A stretch of DNA of 64,000 nucleotides from GH45 sp046704385 (GTDB lineage: Bacteria; Bacteroidota; Bacteroidia; Bacteroidales; SZUA-534), in contig JBJKSB010000089.1 in NCBI GenBank assembly GCA_046704385.1, forward strand, positions 1 through 64,000, given 5' to 3'. Under the pieces are notes generated by a model. It saw only the letters and a program-made list of their open reading frames with translations. It had not been told where the DNA came from and made no database searches. Position numbers and translations under genes: made by a program. Position 1 is the stretch's first letter. Each line of letters opens with the position of its first letter. This document shows, piece by piece, positions 8,663-17,600 of this stretch.

Positions 8663-9715
8663 ATGAGTGATAAAAGAATTAGAGTTGGTATAACTCAAGG
8701 TGATATAAACGGCATCAGCTACGAAGTAATTATAAAAACTTTTCAGGATAATCGCATTTTTGAATTTTGTACTCCAGTGATTTATGGCTCACCAAAAGTG
8801 GCAGCCTATCATCGCAAGGCATTAAATATCAGCAATTTCAATTTTAATACCATTAATTCCGTTGAGGAAATGGCTGCTAAAAAAGCTAACATAATCAACT
8901 GCCTTGATGATAACATTAGGGTAGAATTAGGAAAATCGACCCCGATGGCTGGTGAAGCTGCGATTATTTCATTGGAAAATGCGGTTAAAGATTTACAGGA
9001 GGGCAAAATTGATGTTTTGGTTACTTCACCTTTATATCGTGAAAATACACAAAACGAAACCCTGAATTTTACTGGTCATACACAGTACCTGATGGATAAA
9101 TTTAATTCACATGACACCATGATTCTTATGACCAGTGAGTTAATGAAGGTGGGTGTGGTTTCAGGGCATGTACCCATAAGCGAGGTTGGGAAATATATTA
9201 CGGAAGAAATTATCCTGAAAAAACTCCGGCTAATGCACAAAACTTTAGTGGAGGATTTTGCAGTCAGGAAACCCAAAATTGCGGTGTTAGGGTTGAATCC
9301 TCATGCCGGCGATAGTGGTGTGATAGGTAAAGAAGAAATTAATGTCATAATTCCGACCGTTAAAAAAGCAAACAGTGAAGGTATTTTAGCCTTGGGCCCA
9401 TTCTCTGCCGATGGTTTCTTTGGTTCCGACAGTTTTACAAAATTTGATGCTATTTTAGCTATGTACCACGATCAGGGAATAGCCCCTTTTAAAGCCTTGA
9501 ATTTTGACACCGGAGTGAATTATACTGCCGGATTACCGGTAATCAGAACCACACCCGACCATGGAACAGCTTTTGAAATTGCAGGGTTGGATAAAGCCTC
9601 ACCAAACTCTTTCCGTGAAGCTGTGTATATGGCATGTAATATTTATAAAAACAGACTTGAGTTCCGGAAACTGACAGAGAATCCGCTACAAAGTTACGAT
9701 GTTTCTGAACTTTGA
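8663..9715 (+). CDS. pdxA: 4-hydroxythreonine-4-phosphate dehydrogenase PdxA
   Basis: PdxA oxidises 4-phosphooxy-L-threonine with NAD(P)+ in the DXP-dependent route to pyridoxal phosphate. At 350 aa it is near family length. It carries the metal-binding and substrate motifs of the family: GHTQYLMDKF (about 133-142), the VVSGHVPISEV block, LGLNPHAGDSGVIGKEE (about 209-225) and YHDQGIAPFKALNFD (about 273-287), plus PDHGTAFEIAG near the C-terminus. It is a cytosolic homodimeric enzyme. It lies 28 nt after the leucyl aminopeptidase gene and is followed by a strong terminator. Confidence 0.96.
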   Translation: MSDKRIRVGITQGDINGISYEVIIKTFQDNRIFEFCTPVIYGSPKVAAYHRKALNISNFNFNTINSVEEMAAKKANIINCLDDNIRVELGKSTPMAGEAAIISLENAVKDLQEGKIDVLVTSPLYRENTQNETLNFTGHTQYLMDKFNSHDTMILMTSELMKVGVVSGHVPISEVGKYITEEIILKKLRLMHKTLVEDFAVRKPKIAVLGLNPHAGDSGVIGKEEINVIIPTVKKANSEGILALGPFSADGFFGSDSFTKFDAILAMYHDQGIAPFKALNFDTGVNYTAGLPVIRTTPDHGTAFEIAGLDKASPNSFREAVYMACNIYKNRLEFRKLTENPLQSYDVSEL

Positions 9716-9753
9716 TTTTGTTGAAATAAAAAAGCATCTTTATAGAGTATGAT

Positions 9754-9785
9754 AAACCTCCGGATTTAATTTCCGGAGGTTTTTT
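9754..9785 (+). terminator. strong intrinsic terminator after pdxA
   Basis: aaacctccgga (9754-9764) pairs perfectly with tccggaggttt (9772-9782) around a 7-nt loop and is followed by a T run. The rest of the 286-nt gap up to 10001 shows no gene. Confidence 0.9.
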
Positions 9786-10001
9786 GTTACAGCACACAGC
9801 CTTTTTCAGCCGTTAAACGTCTATTTCATGTTTGTTCAATATTTGTTTGCAATAGAATCATGAATTTTCCGTTTAATTTTATGTTCAATATTAAAAAACC
9901 CGACCTCAATTTAGGGTAAATCCCGTTTGAGGGGTCATATATAAAACCCTGAGAATTATTGTACTATTAACCCTGGTACTAACCCTTAAAACCTTTTTGA
10001 T

Positions 10002-10322
10002 ATGTCAGCTTATGTAATTGTTAACATCGGACCCGAAGAACCTGAGGGATTATCAGGCTACCTCCACAATGTGTCAGCCTTTATTGGAAAATACGCAGGT
10101 AAGCAAATTTTGGATAAAGGCAAATTAATCCGGTTCGATGGAATTAAGGATCATAACAAATACCTGGTACTGGAATTTGATTCCCTGATTCATGCTAAAA
10201 AATTCTGGGAATCAGAAGAAAATGCGCCTTTAAAATCGTTCGAAGAGTTAACAGGTTTCAATACAACTTTTATCCAAGGGGTTAATAATCCCTATTTAAT
10301 GAATAATTACCAGTTTATCTGA
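10002..10322 (+). CDS. DUF1330-like dimeric alpha/beta-barrel protein
   Basis: A 106-residue soluble protein whose pattern fits DUF1330: AYVIVNIGPEEPEGLSGYL at the N-terminus, FIGKYAGKQILDKGKL in the middle, and YLVLEFDSLIHAKKFWESEE followed by APLKSF. DUF1330 is a ferredoxin-like, dimeric alpha/beta-barrel fold of unassigned function, related to small monooxygenase-like proteins. No catalytic residue can be assigned. It is flanked by gaps of 286 and 214 nt and appears monocistronic. Confidence 0.7.
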   Translation: MSAYVIVNIGPEEPEGLSGYLHNVSAFIGKYAGKQILDKGKLIRFDGIKDHNKYLVLEFDSLIHAKKFWESEENAPLKSFEELTGFNTTFIQGVNNPYLMNNYQFI

Positions 10323-10536
10323 TTATTCCTGTAAAACAATTTTTTAGTTTACCTGTAAAAACGGCCATTGCTTGTCTATATACTTTTGGTTTTTTTATGA
10401 TCGCTTTCAAGGGTTTATTTAGAAAATTCACCCTGCAAATCAGGTTATTAGCTTAATATTTTCCGGGTATATTGGTTTGTTGTTTGATAGTTTTTACCTT
10501 TAATGCATTCTCATTTATTCAACAAAAACCAAATGT

Positions 10537-12063
10537 ATGAAAAGTTTAGGTTTATTAATTAGTTTAACATGCCTGGCATTCAACCTTTTTTCTCAGGCTC
10601 CAGGGTGGACCAATGCGCAACAACGTAATTCTAAATATCCCAAATCAGATTACTTATCAGGATATGCTGAGTACAAAAATCAGCGAAATCAACCTGAGGA
10701 TCAGTTTATTGGCAAACTTAAGGAATATGCTCAGACTGATCTGGTTCAAAGCGTACAAACCACAATTGAATCAGCTAGTGTAATGAAAACACGTGAGGAG
10801 GATGAAAACTTCTCACAATTGTTTATGATGTCGAGTGTGGCAACTTCGGCAATGACTATTAACGGGTTAAAGTTTGAAACGTATTACAATAAAAAAACAA
10901 AAACCGGGTATGTTTTTGCCTGGGCCAACCAAAACGAGGTGTTGAAAAACTATATGGCAACCCTGCAGAAAATAAAGACAGGTATACAGCAAAAGCTGGA
11001 ACAGGTGAATGCTTTATCGGGACAAACATCAAAACAACTGGTTCTGTTGAATAGTTGCTTTCCGGAATTCCGTAAGGCAGAAGAAGCCCAAAGTATTATG
11101 TTTGCGCTAAATTCATCCATTTCAGAAGCGGATTTGCAACTGGCTGAATTTAGTAAACTGCAAACTGAGGTTGAGAATACCAAAGCAAAACTGGAAAAAT
11201 CAACGGCTGCAGATATCAATGAAGCGGCTTCAATGCTCAGTTTGGCTATTAAAAGTCAGGTACCTGAAAACGTGAAGAGTGCCAGACTTGTTAACCTCTC
11301 GTACCAGGATACCAAAATGGGGAGTACTTTCTCACGCCGATTTTCAAAAACGCTGGAACAGAAGCTTAGTGCAGTAGCGGGAATAAATATTGTTACTGAT
11401 ATTTCAGATCCTTCACAAGCCGGAATAAATGATATGCTTACTGGAACGTACTGGAAAGAAGGCAACGCTTTGAGGATAATTCTTGTACTGAAAGATACCA
11501 AAACCAACCAGACACTGGCAAGCGCCGAAACTAAATTAAGCCAGGACTGGCTAACTCAGAATCAGATAAATTATAAACCCGAGAATTTCCGGCAGGCTTA
11601 TTCCAATATGAAGGCATTTAAAACGGATGAAGTAACCGGAGGTGGCCTTGTAGCAGACATCTGGACTAACAAAGGAGATCAGAACCTGATTTATACCGAA
11701 GGCGACGACATGAAACTATTTGTCCGGGTAAACCGGGAATGCTATATCAGGGTAATTTATCATATGGCCGATGGATCAAGGGTACTTTTGGTTGATAATT
11801 ATTATATAAGCTCCGATAAAGTAAACACGGTTTATGAATTACCTTACGAGTTTGAGTGCAGCGAACCTTTTGGAGTGGAAACCCTTCAACTAAATGCGCA
11901 AACTCAACCTTTTGATGCCCTGAACGTGACCAACCAGGATGGTTATGATTTTATTAACGAAGGATTAAATGACATTCTGGTGACAACCCGGGGTTTTAAA
12001 AAGAAAACCAATGATGTGCTAAAGGCTGAAAAACGGGTAGTGATAACTACGATGAAGCAGTAG
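10537..12063 (+). CDS. exported DUF4384 (LPP20-like) protein
   Basis: A 508-residue protein with a Sec signal peptide (MKSLGLLISLTCLAFNLFSQ, cleavage near SQA). The N-terminal part (about 35-145) resembles the LPP20/TraT-like fold seen in exported stress proteins (SDYLSGYAEY, then YVFAWANQNEVL). A middle helical region (about 140-235) follows. The C-terminal third (about 370-455) matches DUF4384: EGDDMKLFVRVNRECYIRVI, a Gly-Ser turn and VLLVDNYYI. DUF4384 commonly occurs with caspase-fold peptidases, and such a protein is encoded nearby. A candidate -7 element TACTTTTG lies at 10381. The sensor kinase gene follows after 19 nt, so the two are probably co-transcribed. Confidence 0.75.
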   Translation: MKSLGLLISLTCLAFNLFSQAPGWTNAQQRNSKYPKSDYLSGYAEYKNQRNQPEDQFIGKLKEYAQTDLVQSVQTTIESASVMKTREEDENFSQLFMMSSVATSAMTINGLKFETYYNKKTKTGYVFAWANQNEVLKNYMATLQKIKTGIQQKLEQVNALSGQTSKQLVLLNSCFPEFRKAEEAQSIMFALNSSISEADLQLAEFSKLQTEVENTKAKLEKSTAADINEAASMLSLAIKSQVPENVKSARLVNLSYQDTKMGSTFSRRFSKTLEQKLSAVAGINIVTDISDPSQAGINDMLTGTYWKEGNALRIILVLKDTKTNQTLASAETKLSQDWLTQNQINYKPENFRQAYSNMKAFKTDEVTGGGLVADIWTNKGDQNLIYTEGDDMKLFVRVNRECYIRVIYHMADGSRVLLVDNYYISSDKVNTVYELPYEFECSEPFGVETLQLNAQTQPFDALNVTNQDGYDFINEGLNDILVTTRGFKKKTNDVLKAEKRVVITTMKQ

Positions 12064-12082
12064 ATGTTAAATAACCCATATT

Positions 12083-13867
12083 ATGCAACGAACATTATAT
12101 TTTTTGTTTTTAATCATGTTGTCTATTGTTTTGAATGCCGAACCCATCGATTCAATTTCAACACGACTAAACACAATGCCTGCCGATCAACAATATGATT
12201 ACCTTGTGAATTTGAAATATAAATTATTGGTGACCAAAAACCAGGAATTGATCCCTATATTTTTAAATTACATTGAAAAAGCCCAACGTGAAAGTAAGTT
12301 ACATTATCTGGCCCAATTGTACGAAAGGCTTTCATTAATGTACTACTTTAACGGCAAATATGATAAAGATTTTGAATATGGATTAAAAGCTATTCAACTA
12401 TTTGATAGTCTTGGTGAGTATGTCAGTTTAGGCAATATTTATGGTGAGTTGGGGTATCGAATGAAACGGCGTGATTTAATGAAAGCTTTTAAATTAATGC
12501 GAAGGGGTAAATCTATATTGGAAAGAGAAAATGATCCGGCGATGCTGGCTAAAATATATGATAACTACGGAGTGTTGCATGAAATGAACAACCGCCTTGA
12601 CAGCGCCATTTTTTATTATAACAAGGCATTGAAAATAAAAATGAGGCTAAATGATAGTATTGGAATTCCATATTCCTTATGTAACATTTTTATGGCCTTT
12701 TCACTTTATGGTAAAATGGATTCGGCAAAATACTATCTGGATAAAGCTACCCGGATCAGAAAATTGACCAAAGATCCGGTTGGATTAACAGAATGCTATA
12801 GCTATTATGGCAATTATTTTATGAAAATAAATCAGCCTGACAGGGGACTGGAATATTTTTTTAAAACACTTGATAATGCCCTGAAATTTAATTATCCGGA
12901 TCTGGCCGGGCAAATGTATAAGGATATTTCAAAAATATATGAACAAAATAACAAGCCCGGGGCAGCCTTAAAATACTATAAACTTTTTAAACAATACCAT
13001 GATAGCCTGGTGAATGCTGAAACCAATAAGACAATGGCTGACCTTCAGGTTAAATTTGAAACGGCTGAAAAGGAAAAAGAAATCCAAAAGCAAAGCCTCG
13101 AGTTACAGTCAAAATCCATCCAGCTCTTACTATTGTTAGGATTAATAGTGCTTGTGGTAATCACGTTTATATTGATATATAGTAGATACCGGCAAAAACA
13201 AAAACTGATTATGCAGGAAAAACTTAATGAGGAAAAAAGGCTCCGGTTTATTGAAGTTATTGAAACGGAAGAAAAAGAAAGAACCCGGGTAGCCCGTGAA
13301 TTGCACGATGGTTTGGGGCAGTTATTATCAACTGCAAAAATTAACATGGCCGGATTAGACGAGGTGGTTCCTCAGGATGAAAAATACCTGCTGGATAATT
13401 CTTTACAATTAATCGATCAGTCCGTGAGTGAGGTCCGCGCAATTTCGCATGATTTAATGCCGGTTTCATTAATGCGATATGGTTTAAAAGCAAGTATTGA
13501 AGAAATGGCAAAACGTATTAATGATTCTGGAAAAATTAAGTTCATCTGCGACCTGGATAATATCAGAACCCGGATGCCGGAAAACACCGAGCGTACTATT
13601 TATCGGTTGGTGCAGGAAATAATTAATAATATCATAAAGCATGCCCGGGCAGGTATTATTTATATTAAAATGACAGTTGACAGGTCCGGGGAAGTGTCAA
13701 TTACAGTTAAAAACGATGGTATTGTGTTCGATTTATCGATGTTGCAACAATCGACAGGAATAGGCTGGAAAAACATTTTTGCCCGGGTCAATATGCTGAA
13801 AGGTGAAATAGAAATTGTGCCTGGAGAGTCCTCAGGAACTCAAATATTAATTAATTTTAAAGTTTAG
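12083..13867 (+). CDS. TPR sensor histidine kinase (NarL/HisKA_3 class)
   Basis: A 594-residue membrane sensor kinase. It has a signal peptide (1-19) and a periplasmic TPR array (about 60-310), including DNYGVLHEMNNRLDSAIFYY. One membrane segment follows (about 347-366) and then a short coiled coil. The HisKA_3 domain contains ARELHDGLGQ with the phospho-acceptor His at 408. A GHKL ATPase follows, with the N-box in RLVQEIINNIIKHA (about 508-521) and a Gly-rich region near TGIGWKN. This layout senses a periplasmic signal through TPRs. The partner regulator gene begins 65 nt downstream. A DUF4384 gene precedes it and a caspase-like gene converges on the locus, so the signal may concern envelope proteins. 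Confidence 0.92.
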   Translation: MQRTLYFLFLIMLSIVLNAEPIDSISTRLNTMPADQQYDYLVNLKYKLLVTKNQELIPIFLNYIEKAQRESKLHYLAQLYERLSLMYYFNGKYDKDFEYGLKAIQLFDSLGEYVSLGNIYGELGYRMKRRDLMKAFKLMRRGKSILERENDPAMLAKIYDNYGVLHEMNNRLDSAIFYYNKALKIKMRLNDSIGIPYSLCNIFMAFSLYGKMDSAKYYLDKATRIRKLTKDPVGLTECYSYYGNYFMKINQPDRGLEYFFKTLDNALKFNYPDLAGQMYKDISKIYEQNNKPGAALKYYKLFKQYHDSLVNAETNKTMADLQVKFETAEKEKEIQKQSLELQSKSIQLLLLLGLIVLVVITFILIYSRYRQKQKLIMQEKLNEEKRLRFIEVIETEEKERTRVARELHDGLGQLLSTAKINMAGLDEVVPQDEKYLLDNSLQLIDQSVSEVRAISHDLMPVSLMRYGLKASIEEMAKRINDSGKIKFICDLDNIRTRMPENTERTIYRLVQEIINNIIKHARAGIIYIKMTVDRSGEVSITVKNDGIVFDLSMLQQSTGIGWKNIFARVNMLKGEIEIVPGESSGTQILINFKV

Positions 13868-13932
13868 TATGAGAAAGATTCGTAAATATGAAATCTATTT
13901 AATGGAATCTACACATCAGTGACCTTAAAAAA

Positions 13933-14580
13933 ATGCAGGAAGAGGTTAAAATATTAATTGTTGACGATCACCAGATTTTAATTGATGGTATAAAATCGCT
14001 GTTACGCAATGAGAAGCGTTTCCAGATAGTTGAGCAGGCTTTGAGTGGTAGAGAAGCGCTGGAAAAGCTCAACAAGGAAACTATTGATATTATGATTACC
14101 GATATAAGTATGCCCGAAATGGACGGAGTGGAGCTTACCCGTATAGTGAAAAGCCAATACCCTGAAATCAAAATTTTAGTACTTACCATGTATAATAACC
14201 AGGAGGTAGCCAACGAAATTGTGATGAGCGAGGCCGAAGGATTTATTTTGAAAAATACCGGCAAACAGGAATTGGTTTCGGCATTAACCGCTATTGCCGA
14301 CAATAGCACTTACTACAGCAGGGAAGTGCTTTCGCTGGTAATGGATAAAGTAAAGCATGATAAAAAAGCCGAGAAAGAAACTGCCATTTTAACCGAACGT
14401 GAACTTGAAATTCTGCAATTAATTTGTCAGGAACTATCAAGCGAACAAATAGCCGAAAAACTTTTTATCAGTAAGCGCACGGTGGATACCCATCGCCAGA
14501 ATATTTATGAAAAAACCGGCTGTAAAACCATAATCAGCCTTATTAAATTTGCTTTGCGGAATAACCTGGCAAGCATTTAA
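13933..14580 (+). CDS. NarL/LuxR-family response regulator
   Basis: A 215-residue two-domain regulator. The receiver domain (about 5-120) has the acidic pair in LIVDDHQ, the phospho-acceptor Asp in IDIMITDISMPEMDG (about residue 56) and the conserved Lys in ILKNTGKQEL. The C-terminal LuxR/GerE helix-turn-helix (about 150-212) reads LTERELEILQLICQELSSEQ, then KRTVDTHRQNIYEKTG. It is the evident cognate partner of the adjacent TPR kinase. It converges on the caspase gene, whose stop lies 42 nt away on the other strand. Its targets are not known. Confidence 0.95.
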   Translation: MQEEVKILIVDDHQILIDGIKSLLRNEKRFQIVEQALSGREALEKLNKETIDIMITDISMPEMDGVELTRIVKSQYPEIKILVLTMYNNQEVANEIVMSEAEGFILKNTGKQELVSALTAIADNSTYYSREVLSLVMDKVKHDKKAEKETAILTERELEILQLICQELSSEQIAEKLFISKRTVDTHRQNIYEKTGCKTIISLIKFALRNNLASI

Positions 14581-14622
14581 TCGGAATTACAGTCAGAGAG
14601 TTCAACTCAGGTTAGCAACCAA

Positions 14623-17600
14623 CTACCAAACCCTAAAATCATTCTCAATATTCTCTTTCCTTGCTGTAGGAGTCTGTTTTCCATTACTAAGCCTTTTCAC
14701 TTCATCAGAAACATAGTTTCGTAATTCACTGACAGTAATTTCACCATCTTTGTTTTTATCGGCTTTCATGGTTTTTAATCCATTAAGTAAGCAATAAGTA
14801 AATAAACCGTTTTTCCATTGGTTGCTTTCAAAAGCAAACTCGGCACCCCCGGCCGATGATATTACAACAGCTCCTGTACCCCTCTCCAAATTTCCAAACA
14901 ATGTTTGCATTAATTTGAATGAATTGGCGAGTCCTATTTCGGGTTGTTTTACCATTTTAAAACCACGTGCCCCAACATTTGCAGCCATGTTTCCAGTGGA
15001 TGTAAGGGTCATGCTTTCTTTATCAACCTCACCCGAATGGCAGGCATCGAGCAACAGCAACCGGTTACGGGATGGAATACTATCGAACAAGCCTTCCAGC
15101 TCATCGTAGACCAGCCCTCTTAGTTCCGGTTTATTGAAATCAACGTCGGCAGTGGCAAAATACCAGTCCAGATCATCAGATAATAACCCATGGCCGGCAA
15201 AATAAATAATAGTCACATCCCAGGGTTTGGCTTGTTTTAAAAATTGTTTTGCTGCTTTAATATTCTCAAGGGTAGCATCACCATTAACAATCAGTTTTGT
15301 ATTAATATTTCCAAAATTTCCAGCTGATTTCATCTCCTCAATCATGTCACTAGCATCCTTTGCGGCATAGCGCAGGTTCATTTCTGCATTGTTATACTCC
15401 GAAACGCCGACTGCAACCAGGTATAAATCGGGCTTTACCGGTTTAACATCAGCAAAATAGGTTACTTGTTTTTTAATTCCGGGCATTCCTTTTTGGTTAA
15501 TTGGTTGTACGGTAATTATATTTTTACCCGGTGTAAGCTGTGCATTAAATTCAACCGTAAGTTCACTTTTATCTGTTTTTGGTTGATCGGGGAAAACCTG
15601 GACATCATTTATCCAGAAATTGAAATGACTAAACTTGTCAATGCTGTTTCCATCGCATCCTGTAACTTTAAAAGGTTGTTCAAGTGTTGTCACCACCTTT
15701 GAGGGGGAAATATCAATTATGTAAGGCAAACGCCTGTTCTGCAAATTATCAATAGCTGAAAAGCCATATTTTTTAAGTCGTTTTTCATATGCTTTTTCAT
15801 AGGCAATTTTTAATTTTTCATCACCTGTTCCCAACGCTTCCAAAACTTTATCAGGACGGTTATACTGCAAATCGAACTGGTCAAAAGGATAAAAATCAGC
15901 TTCAGTATAATTACCACGGTTTTGCCAAAAGCCCATATATTTTACTCCATATTTTGAGGATGCATAATAGTTTTCATTTGTAGCACAAATCCAATCGTTG
16001 TCGGCGCTCACCACGAAAGAGGCTATCGGATGATTAAATGCCCCGGGATTTGTGATGTCCCAAAGCATCACAATGCGATCCTGTCCCAGCGACAGCATCT
16101 GTTTTCCATTATTAGAAAGGGCTAAAGCTTTTATACCCCCTGAATGCCCGATAAATTCACCAATTTGTTCTCCGTTTTGATTGAATAGTAGTAAACTAAA
16201 TCCTGTACCTAAAACCACATTTCCATTGGGTAAAATAGTATAGGTAACGGCTGTTGTGTAATCGGCTTTTTCCCTTATGGATACATCTCCATATCGTAGC
16301 TTCCCTAAGTCTTCATTGCCTTTCTCGTCCGGACCCCAACGCTCCAGCTTTTTGCCATTATAATCATCAACTAAATTGTTTGAGACCGTCAGCCCTGGAT
16401 CAGCGCTTTTCATTTCAAGGTTTTTAAAATCAAACTGATTAATAATTTCGTTTGGCTTAAATGTTTTTGCCCCTTCAAGGCCCGAGTAGTTTTTGGTAAA
16501 TACAATCCCTTTATCATCAGGGGCAAAGGCAATACCTTCAAAAACTGATGCTTTTGAACGCATCTGAGCAATCATTTTACCCGTTTTTAAGTCGACAACT
16601 CCAATTTCCTGGGGTGCCGAATATCTTAACCCTGTTTTATTTACGGGATCCTTATAAAGGTATCCGGCAAAAACATACAATCCTTCATTCGTAACTACCC
16701 CTTCTTTTGATGGTGAAATGTTGCCGGTATTTATTGTTTTTTTAACCCCGGTTTTAATGTTAATTAATGTGGGTGCCAATGCAAAAACCACCACATTTTT
16801 ACCATCGGGTGCTGCAAATATATTGTTTATAAGACTCCCGTCTGAATTCGGTATTGAACCAATGGAGTCACCCTGTAGGTTGTAAACATCAATACTATTG
16901 GTATGTACAATAAAAATACTGTCTCCCCCTTTTGAGTAACAAGCCGCAATAGCCTGTTCTGCCGATCTTATTTCAACTTCGGTGGTTCCTTCACCCAGAT
17001 TTGAATGATTCATATTTGCTGTTTGGATAAAACGCCAATTATCCATTACAATAAGAAATTCATCGTGAGTCGGATTGGTTTTATAATCAATAGCTGAGGT
17101 TTTATCCATCGACATTTCTACTTTTTTATAATCAGGATCGGCAAAACCATTGATAAGGTTGTTTACAAAGTGATGATAACGGAAAAAATGGTTTTCGCCG
17201 TTAGAGGCGCCAATGAGCAGCATTTGTTCTTTAAAAGGAGTTGAAGCCGGACTGAACTTAAGCGTCTGTATGGATGCATTTAAGCGATTATATACGTGCA
17301 CTATTTTTCCGGTTTCATAATCAAAAAATCGCACATGTCCCATTTCATATCCTGTTGAATCGGAAAAATAGCCTCCGGCAGCAATGTATTTTTTATCGGG
17401 TGAAATTGCTATCCGGTAGTAAGTACCAATGTCACCGGGACCGGCTTCGGAACGAAAAGTACGGATATTTTCACCGGTTTTTATATCCCATATCCGAATG
17501 GTTTTATCCTTGGCACAGGTAACCACTTCTTTTCCGTCAGGAGAAACAGCCACATCTGTAATAACGCCGGAATGCCCCTGAAAATCGGCCACCATAAAAG

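Noticed and set aside
13968..14309. 113-codon minus-strand ORF
   Set aside because: Antisense shadow of the response-regulator gene, whose receiver domain is unambiguous.
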